This document shows, in pieces, positions 15,338 to 23,378 of a DNA stretch of 51,900 nt (the stretch's first letter is position 1; each line of letters starts with the position of its first letter). A program made the position numbers and the translations under genes. This stretch comes from JACQFK01 sp035644495. Its GTDB lineage: Bacteria; Planctomycetota; MHYJ01; JACPRB01. The stretch is from positions 1-51,900 of the forward strand of contig DASQOM010000127.1 of assembly GCA_035644495.1 (NCBI GenBank), given 5' to 3'. Below the pieces are notes generated by a model. The model was not told where the DNA came from. It did no database searches and saw only the letters and a list, made by a program, of their open reading frames with translations.

Positions 15338-15862
15338 ATGGTCTTCACGGTCCCCGCTCTGGCTTTCCTGCTCTCGCTGCTTCCGGCGGCGCCGGCGCAG
15401 GACGAGGACAACTCCCTGGGCGCCAAGAAGGTCAACGTCCAGACCGCCTCCTTCAACCGTGTTCCGAGCACCACCCGCGGCTTCATCGCGGAGGCCAAAC
15501 TGGGCGAGGAAGTCAGCGTCCAGGCCTACGAGGGGAACTTCGCGAAGGTCAAGCGGAGCGACGGCACGGAAGCCTACATCGCGAAGTCGGCCCTTATCGT
15601 CTCCGACAAGTACGTGAAGGGGCCCTCGAACGAGAAGGAAATGGGCCAGATGAAGGCTCAGGGCTACGAGGCGGGCCGCTTCGACCCCGAGACCGAGGCC
15701 AGCTATAAGAAGGAAAAGGGCCCGGAAATGGCGAAGGCTTTCGAGAACGTCGACGCCTGGGAGATCCGGCAGGCCTGGACCACCCAGCGCGCGACCCTCT
15801 CGCGGAAGATGGACGAGTTCCGCAAAGCCGGCAAGCTCGCGGAGTATTCCTCCGTCAAGTAA
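15338..15862 (+). CDS. Secreted bacterial SH3-domain protein
   Basis: A 174-residue protein with a signal peptide (residues 1-21, cleavage likely after APA). An SH3b-like domain spans about 30-88: VNVQTASFNRVPSTT, then LGEEVSVQAYEGNFAKVKRS and AYIAKSALI, the usual R-x-x-P, G-x-x-V and W/F-x-x-V spacing. The remaining 85 residues are charged and helical and carry no known motif. SH3b domains bind peptides or peptidoglycan, so an envelope role is likely. It is the first gene of a short operon with the M48 lipoprotein (9-base gap) and a small lipoprotein (29-base gap), behind a good promoter. Confidence 0.82.
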   Translation: MVFTVPALAFLLSLLPAAPAQDEDNSLGAKKVNVQTASFNRVPSTTRGFIAEAKLGEEVSVQAYEGNFAKVKRSDGTEAYIAKSALIVSDKYVKGPSNEKEMGQMKAQGYEAGRFDPETEASYKKEKGPEMAKAFENVDAWEIRQAWTTQRATLSRKMDEFRKAGKLAEYSSVK

Positions 15863-15871
15863 CTGAAGGAT

Positions 15872-16726
15872 ATGCAGAAAGCTCTGATCCCGGTCCTGCT
15901 CGCCTCCCTCGCCGCCGCGGTGGGTTGCGGCCATGCGAAGCTGACGGAGAGTCAGGAGTACTATGTCGGGCGCGGCGTCGCGGCCAACGCGATGTTCGAC
16001 AGCAAGGGCGCGTACGTCGGCCTTTACGACAAGGACGCGAACCTCGAGGAATACGTCGCCATGGTGGGGCTCTCGGTCGCCCTGGAATCGGACCGTCCCG
16101 AGACGTTCAAGGGCTACCACTTCGGCGTCGTCAATTCGCCCGACATCAACGCCTTCGCCGCTCCCGGCGGCTTTGTCTTCGTCACCACCGGCGCGCTGAA
16201 GCAGATGGAGAACGAGGACGAGCTGGCGGGCGTGCTGTCGCACGAGATCGGCCACGTCAACCTCCGGCATCCCGAGGAGCACGCCAATAAGGCCGCCGAC
16301 CAGGCGGGAGTCATGGACATCCTGGGCACGGGCAGCCACCTTGCCTCGCTGGGCCTGTCGATCATGGGCAAATCGTCCCAGGCGGACAATCTGGCGACGC
16401 TGACCAAGGGCTTCGGCTCGGTGCTGGACGGCTTCACGAAGGAGCTGATCGTCAACGGATACGGCCGCGAGTCGGAGCTGGCGGCGGACGCGCTGGGGGT
16501 GAAGGTGCTCTGCCGTCCCGGCGTGCGCTACAATCCGCACGCGCTGAAGGACTTCATCGCGCGGCTGCCCAAGAAGGAGCGCGGGGCGTGGTCGACGCAC
16601 CCCGAGCTCGATGGGCGCATCCAGGCCATCGACGACGTCATCAAGACCCAGGGAGCCGTGGCGGCGACCGATCCGGTCCGGACGGCCCGGTTCAAGGCGG
16701 CCACGGCCGGCCTTCGCGGACAATAG
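15872..16726 (+). CDS. M48-family metallopeptidase lipoprotein
   Basis: A 284-residue protein with a lipoprotein signal (AAAVGC, lipidated C19). The zinc-binding H124-EIG-H128 lies in LSHEIGHVNLRH, and the third ligand is probably E203 in ESELAADALG. The NAFAAPGGFVFVTTGAL segment before HExxH is the usual M48C (BepA/LoiP-like) signature. Peptidases of this type act in outer-membrane protein quality control or assembly. Being a lipoprotein next to an SH3b protein fits an envelope-maintenance role, and the window is rich in beta-barrel proteins that could be clients. A GAAGGAT Shine-Dalgarno sequence precedes ATG 15872. Confidence 0.92.
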   Translation: MQKALIPVLLASLAAAVGCGHAKLTESQEYYVGRGVAANAMFDSKGAYVGLYDKDANLEEYVAMVGLSVALESDRPETFKGYHFGVVNSPDINAFAAPGGFVFVTTGALKQMENEDELAGVLSHEIGHVNLRHPEEHANKAADQAGVMDILGTGSHLASLGLSIMGKSSQADNLATLTKGFGSVLDGFTKELIVNGYGRESELAADALGVKVLCRPGVRYNPHALKDFIARLPKKERGAWSTHPELDGRIQAIDDVIKTQGAVAATDPVRTARFKAATAGLRGQ

Positions 16727-16755
16727 GGGCACGGGGCGAACCAAAGGAGAATCGC

Positions 16756-17346
16756 ATGCGGTACGCATTTCTGGCGCTGCTGTTCGTCGCGGGCTGCGGC
16801 GATTCCATCCGTCCCGATTCGGAATGGCCGGAGGAGGCCGGGAACGAGGGCACCACGGTCAACATCGATCCCGCCCTGCTGAACAACCCGACGTCCGAGC
16901 TCGGCACCGACCGGACCCGGGGCATCGCGAAGACGATCGAATGGCTGCCGATTTCGACCGAGGACGGCGCCACCTACGGCGACGACTCGATCGTGGTCGA
17001 TCGCATCCTGCGCGACGACGCCGACAACAACTACGGCGTGCGGATCCGCCTGAAGAACACGGTGAAGGACGTCCGCAAGATCCAGTGGCTGGTGCGTTTC
17101 TACACCCGCCAGGGCTCGCAGATCGCCGGCTATTACTGCGGCGCGGGCAACGGCGAGAAGTGGCAGGGCGCGGTGCTCGATCCGTTCGGCTACACGGTGA
17201 TCTCGGACTTCGCCCGGGTGATGGGAGCCGACGGCTTCCGCCTCCTCATCAAGACGGCGGGCTCGGCGGGCGACGGCTCCCCGGACGATCCCGCGACGAA
17301 GCAGGAGCGCAAGGAGAAGCGCGAAGCGGGGAAAACCGCGAAGTAG
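16756..17346 (+). CDS. Small lipoprotein, possibly YcfL/DUF1425-like
   Basis: A 196-residue protein; the start at 16756 is chosen because it follows AAAGGAG and begins a lipoprotein signal with VAGC at about residues 11-14. The mature part has a beta-rich core, with VDRILRDDADNNYGVRIRLKNT, IQWLVRFYTRQGSQI and VISDFARVMGADGFRLLI, and a Lys/Glu-rich tail. The order of an L-K-N-T segment, a W-x-V-R-F-Y strand and a final solvent-exposed strand resembles YcfL-type periplasmic lipoproteins, but only weakly. It is the last gene of the SH3-M48 operon and converges on the nucleoside transporter. Confidence 0.72.
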   Translation: MRYAFLALLFVAGCGDSIRPDSEWPEEAGNEGTTVNIDPALLNNPTSELGTDRTRGIAKTIEWLPISTEDGATYGDDSIVVDRILRDDADNNYGVRIRLKNTVKDVRKIQWLVRFYTRQGSQIAGYYCGAGNGEKWQGAVLDPFGYTVISDFARVMGADGFRLLIKTAGSAGDGSPDDPATKQERKEKREAGKTAK

Positions 17347-17377
17347 CCCCCTGCCGCAATCAATCAACCCGGTCGGT

Positions 17378-18721
17378 TTATTGCGCTTCCGAGCGGAGCT
17401 TGCGGATTTCCTCCGCGAAGCGGGATTCCGGATACTTCTTCAGAAACGCGTCGTACTGCTCGATCTTCTGCGACGACGACGCCGCCACCCGCGCCTTGTT
17501 CTTCCGGAAATCGCGCTCCATGTCCTCGTCCGTGAGCAGCGCGCCCGCGATCGCCGCGGTGAAGAAGGATGCCATCGTGCCGGCCAGCATCGCCCGCATC
17601 CCGAGCCGCGCGAGATCCGCGCGGCGCGACGGGGCGATGGTCGAGATGCCGCCGATCTGCACGGCAATCGACGGGAAATTCGCGAAGCCGCAGAAGGCGT
17701 AGGTCGCGATCACGTAGGCGCGCGCGGAACAGTCGGTCTTCATCAGCTGGAGATAGCCGACGAACTCCGTGAGGATCATCCGGGTCCCGAGCAGGCCGCC
17801 GATCTTCCCCGCGTCGTTCCAGGGGACGCCCATGAGCCAGGCGACGGGGGCCAGGATCCAGCCGAACACCCGCTGCAGCGTGACTCCGGGAACGACCGCC
17901 TCGATCGCCCAGTTGATGAGCGCGATGATCGACACGAACGCGCACAGCATCGCGATGACGTTGAGGACGAGTTTCATGCCGTCGGAGGCGCCGGTGCAGA
18001 CGGCGTCGAACGCGTTGGCGGAAGTCCGCTCCAGCCGGATCTTGAGCTCTCCGGCGGTCACCGAGGGCTGCGTCTCCGGGTAGAACATCTTGGCCGCGAC
18101 GAGCGAGGCCGGGGCCGACATGAAGCTCGCGGCGACGAGGTGGCCGGCGTCGATGCCGAAGCTGACGTAGGCGGCGAGGACCCCGCCGGCGATCGTCGCG
18201 AAGCCGCCGACCATGACCGCGTGGAGTTCCGACATGGTCATCGTCTCGACAAACGGCTTCACCACCAGGGGCGCCTCGGTCTGACCGACGAAGATATTGG
18301 CGGCCGCGCTGAGGGTTTCCGAGCCGCTGGTCCCCATCGTCTTGCGCATCAGCTTCGCGATCCCGGCGATCACCCATTGCATCACGCCGAAGTGGTACAG
18401 CAGCGACATGAGGGCGGCGAAGAAGACGATGGTCATGAGGATGTCGATGAGGAAGGCGGGCGGGCCGTCCTTCTTGTAGAGCCAGCCCCAGACGAAGCGG
18501 GCGCCGTCGTCCGAGAACGCGACGAGCCGTTCGAAGCCCTTGCTGAGATGATCGAAGATCCAGTATCCCGGCCGGGTCTTGAGGATGAGGACGGCGAAGA
18601 GGAGCTGGAGGCCCGTGCCCCAGCCGACGACGCGCCAGGGGATGGCTTTGCGGTTGTTCGACGCGGCCCAGCAGATTCCCAGCAGGGCGAAGAGGCCGAA
18701 GGCGCTCGTCAGCTGGTGCAC
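17378..18721 (-). CDS. nupC: CNT-family (NupC) nucleoside transporter with C-terminal tail
   Basis: A 447-residue polytopic membrane protein. The N-terminal ILKTRPGYWIFDHLSKGFERL, the central AANIFVGQTEAPLVVKPF with the substrate-binding Gln/Thr/Glu, and SAPASLVAAKMFYPETQP match the concentrative nucleoside transporter family (NupC), which imports nucleosides with H+ or Na+. The family normally ends soon after the last helix, which here contains AGTMASFFTAAIAGALL. About 55 extra residues follow, ending in KIEQYDAFLKKYPESRFAEE, which resembles a TPR helix pair of the BamD/YbgF type. It is transcribed with the upstream sigma factor (7-base gap). Confidence 0.92.
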   Translation of the reverse strand: MHQLTSAFGLFALLGICWAASNNRKAIPWRVVGWGTGLQLLFAVLILKTRPGYWIFDHLSKGFERLVAFSDDGARFVWGWLYKKDGPPAFLIDILMTIVFFAALMSLLYHFGVMQWVIAGIAKLMRKTMGTSGSETLSAAANIFVGQTEAPLVVKPFVETMTMSELHAVMVGGFATIAGGVLAAYVSFGIDAGHLVAASFMSAPASLVAAKMFYPETQPSVTAGELKIRLERTSANAFDAVCTGASDGMKLVLNVIAMLCAFVSIIALINWAIEAVVPGVTLQRVFGWILAPVAWLMGVPWNDAGKIGGLLGTRMILTEFVGYLQLMKTDCSARAYVIATYAFCGFANFPSIAVQIGGISTIAPSRRADLARLGMRAMLAGTMASFFTAAIAGALLTDEDMERDFRKNKARVAASSSQKIEQYDAFLKKYPESRFAEEIRKLRSEAQ

Positions 18722-18728
18722 CGGCAGC

Positions 18729-19301
18729 CTAAAGTCCGGGGATGCCCAGCTTCTTGCGGAGGGACTCGGTGTTCCGGTAGTAGATCGTCTTGACGGTGTC
18801 GACGGGCTGCTTGAGCATCTTGGCGATGTGGTCGAAAGGCTTGGACTCGAGGATTCGTTTGATCAGGATCGTGCGGGCCGGCTCCGGGAGCTTGTGGATG
18901 GCGTCGATGACGCGGCCCCAGGTCTCCTTCTTCGAGACCTGCTGGCTGGGGCGCTCGATCGGCGAGAAGCCGCCCTCGGGCGCGGTGTCGTCGAGGGACA
19001 CATGCCGCGAGCGCTTCATGCGCCGCAGGTGGTTGATGGCCTCGTGGCGGGCGACGGTCGTCAGCCAGACCGTGAACTTGCCCTGCTCGGGATTGTAAAG
19101 GTGGGCCTTGCGGAAGGCCTTCATGAAGATTTCCTGGATGAGGTCCTCGACCGCGGCGAGGTCGCGGACCACTTCGTAGACGGCGCGGGCGACCAGGCGG
19201 TTGTGGCGCATCACCAGGGTGTCGCCGGCCTTGCGGTCGCCTTTTTTGAGGAGCTCGATCAGCTGTTCGTCGGTGACCAGCGGGATGCTGCGGGTTGCCA
19301 T
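18729..19301 (-). CDS. ECF-type RNA polymerase sigma-70 factor
   Basis: A 190-residue sigma factor with region 2 (VYEVVRDLAAVEDLIQEIFMKAF, then FTVWLTTVARHEAINHLRR) and region 4 (VIDAIHKLPEPARTILIKRI, FDHIAKMLKQPVDTVKTIYY). There is no region 3, as in ECF sigma factors. The residues between regions 2 and 4 include a Ser/Asp-rich linker. I chose ATG 19301 over an in-frame upstream ATG because a TAGAAT hexamer ends exactly 7 bases before it. No anti-sigma factor gene is adjacent; the downstream partner is the nucleoside transporter, an unusual pairing. The promoters it recognises cannot be told from this window. Confidence 0.9.
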   Translation of the reverse strand: MATRSIPLVTDEQLIELLKKGDRKAGDTLVMRHNRLVARAVYEVVRDLAAVEDLIQEIFMKAFRKAHLYNPEQGKFTVWLTTVARHEAINHLRRMKRSRHVSLDDTAPEGGFSPIERPSQQVSKKETWGRVIDAIHKLPEPARTILIKRILESKPFDHIAKMLKQPVDTVKTIYYRNTESLRKKLGIPGL

Positions 19302-19308
19302 CGGCACC

Positions 19309-19314
19309 ATTCTA
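19309..19314 (-). promoter_or_regulatory. -10-like element for the sigma factor gene
   Basis: TAGAAT on the minus strand ends 7 bases before ATG 19301, with no Shine-Dalgarno sequence. It is the mirror image of the arrangement for the divergent gene at 19379. Confidence 0.45.
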
Positions 19315-19365
19315 CTCGCCGTCGAGATCCTTCGCAAAGAAAGTCCGCGAATTGCCGGGAGAAGT

Positions 19366-19371
19366 TAGAAT
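19366..19371 (+). promoter_or_regulatory. -10-like element for the LOG-family gene
   Basis: TAGAAT ends 7 bases before ATG 19379; no Shine-Dalgarno sequence lies between. Confidence 0.45.
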
Positions 19372-19378
19372 CCTGCCG

Positions 19379-19918
19379 ATGAAGCGGACCATCATGCTGG
19401 CGGGGGGATCGGCCGAGCTGGGCGACGTCGACTATATCCGCGTCGCGCGCGAGTTCGGGCGGCTGCTGGCGAAGGAAGGCTGGGTGCTTCGGACCGGCGG
19501 CGGCAACGGCGCCTGCATCATGGGCGCCGCGTCGGACGGCGCGCTCGAGGCGGGCGGCCGCGTGGAAGGCGTGATCCTGCAAAAGTTCTGGTCCGTGCGG
19601 CACCGGGGCCTGCATTCGATGAAGGCCTACACCACGTTCGCGCTGCGCAAGGCGGCGCTGTTCCGCGGGGCGTCGGCGGCGGTCATCTTCCCGGGCGGAT
19701 ACGGGACGCTCGACGAGCTCGGTGATTTGCTGACGCTCCGCCAGACCGGCCTGATCGGGCTGCCGGTCGTGGTCGTGAATACCCGCGGCTTCTTCCGGGG
19801 TCTGCTGGACTGGGACCGCCGGGCGGAGCGCGACGGCTTCCTCTACGGGGGCCGGCTTTTCCACGTCGCCTCCACTCCTCGCGAGGCGATCCGCCGGCTT
19901 CGCTCCCTCCTCCGCTGA
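19379..19918 (+). CDS. LOG-family Rossmann nucleotide-binding protein (TIGR00730-like)
   Basis: A 179-residue soluble protein. It has the family signatures TGGGNGACIMGAASDGA (39-55) and PGGYGTLDE (105-113), plus the conserved R90/K91 pair in ALRKAAL. This family, often misnamed lysine decarboxylase, hydrolyses nucleoside 5'-monophosphates such as cytokinin ribosides to base plus ribose 5-phosphate. The N-terminus is shorter than in LOG proteins that start with an S-x-x-x-Y-x-x-A motif, and here it reads MKRTIMLAGGSAELGD. The start is fixed by the hexamer 7 bases upstream. It is divergent from the sigma factor and followed by a long non-coding stretch. Confidence 0.85.
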   Translation: MKRTIMLAGGSAELGDVDYIRVAREFGRLLAKEGWVLRTGGGNGACIMGAASDGALEAGGRVEGVILQKFWSVRHRGLHSMKAYTTFALRKAALFRGASAAVIFPGGYGTLDELGDLLTLRQTGLIGLPVVVVNTRGFFRGLLDWDRRAERDGFLYGGRLFHVASTPREAIRRLRSLLR

Positions 19919-19951
19919 ACAAACCAGGCTGTTTTTGATAGCGGAGTAAAG

Positions 19952-20281
19952 TATCGGCGGGCCGCCGCCGATATATCCTCCTGCCGGATCGGTGTCGCGC
20001 CGCTCTGCCGGTACAGACGCGGACGCTGTCGATCGGGCCACGACCCTATTGTTGGGCCAGCACTCGGGCCTTCGGGCCGCGACGTGGCGGGATCTTCGGA
20101 TCCTGGATGTGGACGTCCCCGAAAGGGGGACTCGGGGGCCTCCGCCGGCCTCAGGGACAGAGAGGCTCTTGGGAAACAGGGAGCCGGCGGAGGACTATCC
20201 CCGAGCCGCGGCCGCGGGACGGCCTGAAGCGGGTGAATTTCGCTGGGGTGGCGATCGGGGGTCCCGATATACTGGGCCCCC
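19952..20281 (+). promoter_or_regulatory. Structured non-coding region, possible RNA or long leader
   Basis: The 372 bases between 19918 and 20291 hold no convincing gene but several strong inverted repeats. They are: a 9-bp perfect hairpin TATCGGCGG/CCGCCGATA at 19952-19973; a 6-bp hairpin GTCCCC/GGGGAC at 20115-20131; a compound stem of CTCGGGG (20131-20137) with CCCCGAG (20199-20205) enclosing an 11-bp perfect stem CCTCCGCCGGC (20139-20149) with GCCGGCGGAGG (20183-20193); and an 8-bp stem at 20257-20264 with 20274-20281. A TATACT (20268-20273) lies 17 bases before the next ATG. I could not match it to RNase P RNA, 6S RNA, tmRNA or SRP RNA. It may be a separate small RNA or the leader of the GT39 gene. 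Confidence 0.4.
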
Positions 20282-20290
20282 AACCACGTT

Positions 20291-21832
20291 ATGCTTCCAG
20301 CATCCGACTTCGGCCGTCCGCAGCGGCCCGGACCCGGCGACCTGCCGTCCGGAAGGGTGCCGGCGTGGGTGCTCTGGCTGCTGGCGTTCCTCCCCCTGAG
20401 GATCGCGCTGGCGGCCGTCGTCCCCCTGCTCCCCGAAGAAGCCTACCACTGGAACTTTGCCCGCCATCCGGACCTGGGCTACTACGATCATCCCCCGATG
20501 ATCGCCTGGGCCATCGCCGCCGGAAGGCTGGTCCTCGGGGACACCCCCCTCGGCGTCCGCGTCGTGCCCCTCCTGTTCTCGCTCGGCACGTCGGTCGTCC
20601 TCGCCCGGCTGGCGAGGCGGTTCTATGGGGACACGGCCGCGACCTGGACGGTGATCCTCTTCACCCTGGCTCCGGTCCCGCTCCTCGTCTCGGAGTCCGG
20701 ATTTCCGGACTCTCCGCTGCTTTTCTTCTGGACGCTGACGATGTCGCTCGTGTGGGACGCCATCTCCGGGGCGGATCCCCGTCGCTGGATCGCCGCCGGC
20801 GCGGCGCTCGGAGCCGCGATGCTGTCCAAGTACACCGCCATCCTCCTGGTCCCCTCGGTCTTCGGCTATCTCCTGCTCTCCAGGAGCCATCGGCGTCAGC
20901 TGCTCACGCCCTGGCCGTACCTGGCCGGGATCGTCGCCCTCGTCGTCTTCTCGCCGGTCGTCTACTGGAACTGGAAGCATGAATGGGCATCTTTCCTCTT
21001 CCAGAGCCAGGGCCGGATGAAGGAGTCCCGGGGGGGATTCTCGCTGGGCGCCTACCTTCGCGCCCAGGCGCTCGCGCCGTTCGCCCTGACGGCGCCGCTC
21101 GCGGGTGTCGCGCTCTGGCGGCTGTTTCGATCGACGCGTCCCGAGGAGATCTTCCTGCGCGCCTGCTTTGTTCCGATGTTCCTGCTTTTTGCGGTGGTCA
21201 GCTGCCTGCGCCCGCCGCATCTGCTCTGGCCCCTGGCCTCCTATATGGGGGTCTTCGTGGCGATGGCCGGCATGATCGGCGAGGGCGACGGGAAGATCGC
21301 GCGCTTCTACGCCGGGAAACGAAGCGCCCTGGTGGCCGTTTCCGGGGTCATCCTCCTGGGTGGCGCCGCCCACCTGGCCTGGTTCCTGCCGTACTTCTCG
21401 CCGTTGCAGGGCCCTTACGGGTGGAAGGAGGTCGCCGAGGCTGCGCGATCGACACGGACGCAGCTCCCGGAGTCCGCGTTCTTTCTCGGGCTGGGACGGA
21501 AGTACACGTGCACCAGCCAGCTGGCCTACCAGCTGCGGCTCCCTTATGACGTTCACGGGGCCAACCTGATCGGCGAGAAGGCCCTGCAGTACGCCTACTG
21601 GTCGGATCCCCGCCAGCTCCAGGGGAGGGACGCGGTCGTCGTCGTCGAGGGCGAGATCCGGGCGAAGGAGAATCTCGACGAGCTGCAGCGGGGTTTCGAC
21701 ACGGTCCAGCCCGCCGGAGAGATCCTGGTCCCCGTCGGCCGTTCGACCCTGTATCCCTCGCCGCCGCTGAAATTCCAGCTCTACATCGGCCGCGGCTATC
21801 GTCCTCCGCCGCCACCCGTCCCCGGGAAGTGA
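20291..21832 (+). CDS. GT39-family (ArnT/PMT-like) membrane glycosyltransferase
   Basis: A 513-residue protein with about 10-12 TM helices. The first periplasmic loop reads LPEEAYHWNFARHPDLGYYDHPP (about 48-69), the acidic loop motif of the ArnT/PMT_2 family, whose members move a sugar from a polyprenyl phosphate to lipid A or protein. Further family-like segments are SESGFPDSPLLFFWTL and GAALGAAMLSKYTAILLVP. The C-terminal periplasmic part (about 390-513) includes LGLGRKYTCTSQLAYQL and ends in a Pro-rich GYRPPPPPVPGK. The acceptor cannot be told. It is alone on this strand behind the structured region. A second, divergent family member lies at 41776-43398. Confidence 0.9.
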   Translation: MLPASDFGRPQRPGPGDLPSGRVPAWVLWLLAFLPLRIALAAVVPLLPEEAYHWNFARHPDLGYYDHPPMIAWAIAAGRLVLGDTPLGVRVVPLLFSLGTSVVLARLARRFYGDTAATWTVILFTLAPVPLLVSESGFPDSPLLFFWTLTMSLVWDAISGADPRRWIAAGAALGAAMLSKYTAILLVPSVFGYLLLSRSHRRQLLTPWPYLAGIVALVVFSPVVYWNWKHEWASFLFQSQGRMKESRGGFSLGAYLRAQALAPFALTAPLAGVALWRLFRSTRPEEIFLRACFVPMFLLFAVVSCLRPPHLLWPLASYMGVFVAMAGMIGEGDGKIARFYAGKRSALVAVSGVILLGGAAHLAWFLPYFSPLQGPYGWKEVAEAARSTRTQLPESAFFLGLGRKYTCTSQLAYQLRLPYDVHGANLIGEKALQYAYWSDPRQLQGRDAVVVVEGEIRAKENLDELQRGFDTVQPAGEILVPVGRSTLYPSPPLKFQLYIGRGYRPPPPPVPGK

Positions 21833-21882
21833 CGCCGGACTTTTTTCTGGCGTCCCCCCGGCGATTCTTCTAACGTGGCCGG

Positions 21883-23241
21883 ATGTCGCTCGCGCTTCCG
21901 CTGGCGCTGCTGCTTGCGGCCCAGGCCGCTCCGGAGCCGCCGGTGACCACCGGGACGGACCGGGGGAGCGCCGTCCGCATGCAGCTCTCGGGGCACTTGG
22001 ACCTGCACTACCTGTACCGGGCCCCCGCGATCGAAGACGCCGGGGCGCTGCTCAACAGCCTCGCGCCCGGCACGACGGGCTCCAGCACCCAGTGGTCGGG
22101 CCGCATCAGCCTGCGCACCGACATCGAGGTGAAGGACTTCGTCAGCGGCGTGATCGAGCTCGAAAACCGCAGCTTCGAGGACGGCATCAATCGACCGTTC
22201 AGCGCCAGCCCGCCCGACTCCTCGGTGGAGTTCAAGCAGGGCTATATCGAGCTGGGGCAGTTCCTCACCCCCGAGTTGAACGTGCGCATCGGGATCCAGA
22301 ACGTCACGTTCCGGAACCGCCCGCAGGACGAGCCCTTCTTCATGGACCTGGGCGAGTCGGAATCCTTCTCGGGCGGCTTCCAGGCGGCGGGCGGCTTCGT
22401 CGGCAACAGCGTCGACCGCGACATCGGCCAGGCCACGGGCATCCGCCTCTTCTACTCGCCGTTCGAGATCGCCACGCTGCAGGCGTTCTGGATGATCTAC
22501 CAGGAGCGCGGCGGATCGTCGCAGGACGAAGCGGTCTACGGGGTCGTCGCCAACAGTTTACTCGCCGAACAGTGGTCGGCCTGGATTCTGGCGACGCTGG
22601 TGACCGGCGGCGGCGACCGGCGCGGCAGCATCGAGACGTTCGGGGCGGGGCTCGACGGATACTTCGGCGACGCGAAGGACCTCGAGCTGTTCTTCGAGGT
22701 CTACGGACAGTGGGGCACGCTCGTTCACGCGCCAGGGGCGGTCCAGAAGGAGGCGTACGCGTTCAACGCCGGCGCCCGCTGGATGGCCTGCGACTGCCGG
22801 AAGCTGTGGCTCGAGACCGCCGTCTCCCGGCGCAGCGGGGACCGTCACGCGGGCGACGACCACGACCAGGCCTTCCAGTCCTATGAGAACGTCAACCGCT
22901 TCGTCATCCTGGAATCGAGCGAATTCGGGCTGGATGTCGACACCAACGTCACCCAGTTCCGCGGGGCGGTCGGCGTCGGCCCCTTCGATGTCTCCGGCCG
23001 GCCCCTGAGGATCCAGCTCGACGTGGGCCATTTCTCCGCGGTGGCGCCGATCGGGTCGGCCGCGGCCGGGAATGCGCGCGGGTGGGGCACCGAGACGGAT
23101 CTGTTGTTCGCGTGGAGCTACAACGAGTCGTTCGTCCTGTCGCTGAAGGGCGGGTGGCTGGGGGATTCGGACCTGCTCCGGAAGCTGAGCGGCGAGAACC
23201 ACGCCATCACGATCGTCTTCGGCGCCGACTTGCGTTTCTAG
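21883..23241 (+). CDS. Outer-membrane beta-barrel protein, paralogue 1
   Basis: A 452-residue secreted protein: signal peptide 1-17 (LLLAAQA), then alternating hydrophobic/polar strands and a C-terminal FGADLRF with terminal Phe, the usual mark for barrel insertion. A conserved core YENVNRFVILESSEFGLDVD is shared in pattern (Y-E-x-x-x-x-x-x-I-x-E-x-x-x-G-x-D-x-D-x-N) with the two genes on the opposite strand at 23379-24749 and 24764-26200. The substrate is unknown; alginate-export-like or porin functions are the obvious options. It converges on its paralogues, and a hairpin terminator lies at 23344-23375. Confidence 0.82.
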   Translation: MSLALPLALLLAAQAAPEPPVTTGTDRGSAVRMQLSGHLDLHYLYRAPAIEDAGALLNSLAPGTTGSSTQWSGRISLRTDIEVKDFVSGVIELENRSFEDGINRPFSASPPDSSVEFKQGYIELGQFLTPELNVRIGIQNVTFRNRPQDEPFFMDLGESESFSGGFQAAGGFVGNSVDRDIGQATGIRLFYSPFEIATLQAFWMIYQERGGSSQDEAVYGVVANSLLAEQWSAWILATLVTGGGDRRGSIETFGAGLDGYFGDAKDLELFFEVYGQWGTLVHAPGAVQKEAYAFNAGARWMACDCRKLWLETAVSRRSGDRHAGDDHDQAFQSYENVNRFVILESSEFGLDVDTNVTQFRGAVGVGPFDVSGRPLRIQLDVGHFSAVAPIGSAAAGNARGWGTETDLLFAWSYNESFVLSLKGGWLGDSDLLRKLSGENHAITIVFGADLRF

Positions 23242-23265
23242 CGCAGGATCACGCCGTTTTTTTTC

Positions 23266-23297
23266 TTCCGGGCTGTTTTTCTTCAAGTCGCCCGGAA
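23266..23297 (+). repeat. Inverted repeat downstream of barrel gene 1
   Basis: TTCCGGGC (23266-23273) and GCCCGGAA (23290-23297) are perfect 8-bp arms around a T-rich 16-base loop, behind an 8-base T-run (23257-23264). It may add to termination. Confidence 0.4.
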
Positions 23298-23343
23298 CCG
23301 CGGTCGAAGAAAGCTATGCAACCCATTAACCCCTCTCCTATCT

Positions 23344-23375
23344 ATGGGCCGTCGAAAGACGGCCCATTGCATTTT
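23344..23375 (+). terminator. Rho-independent terminator for barrel gene 1
   Basis: A perfect 10-bp stem ATGGGCCGTC/GACGGCCCAT with a GAAA tetraloop (23344-23367) is followed by TGCATTTT. An outer ATGCAA (from about 23318) can pair with TTGCAT after the stem. It sits just before the stop of the convergent barrel operon. Confidence 0.6.
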
Positions 23376-23378
23376 AAA

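Noticed and set aside
17347..17377. Hairpin between the convergent lipoprotein and nupC genes as a bidirectional terminator
   Set aside because: CGCAAT/ATTGCG and AACC/GGTT can pair but with a mismatched middle, and there is no adequate T-run.
19843..20283. 146-codon minus-strand frame across the gap after the LOG gene
   Set aside because: Pro/Arg/Ser-rich with no motif, and it runs into the LOG gene antisense; the inverted repeats explain the region better.
19919..20290. RNase P RNA, 6S RNA, tmRNA or SRP RNA in the structured gap
   Set aside because: The conserved cores I know for these (for example GAGGAAAGTCC of RNase P or the GGAA-loop core of SRP RNA) are not found on either strand.
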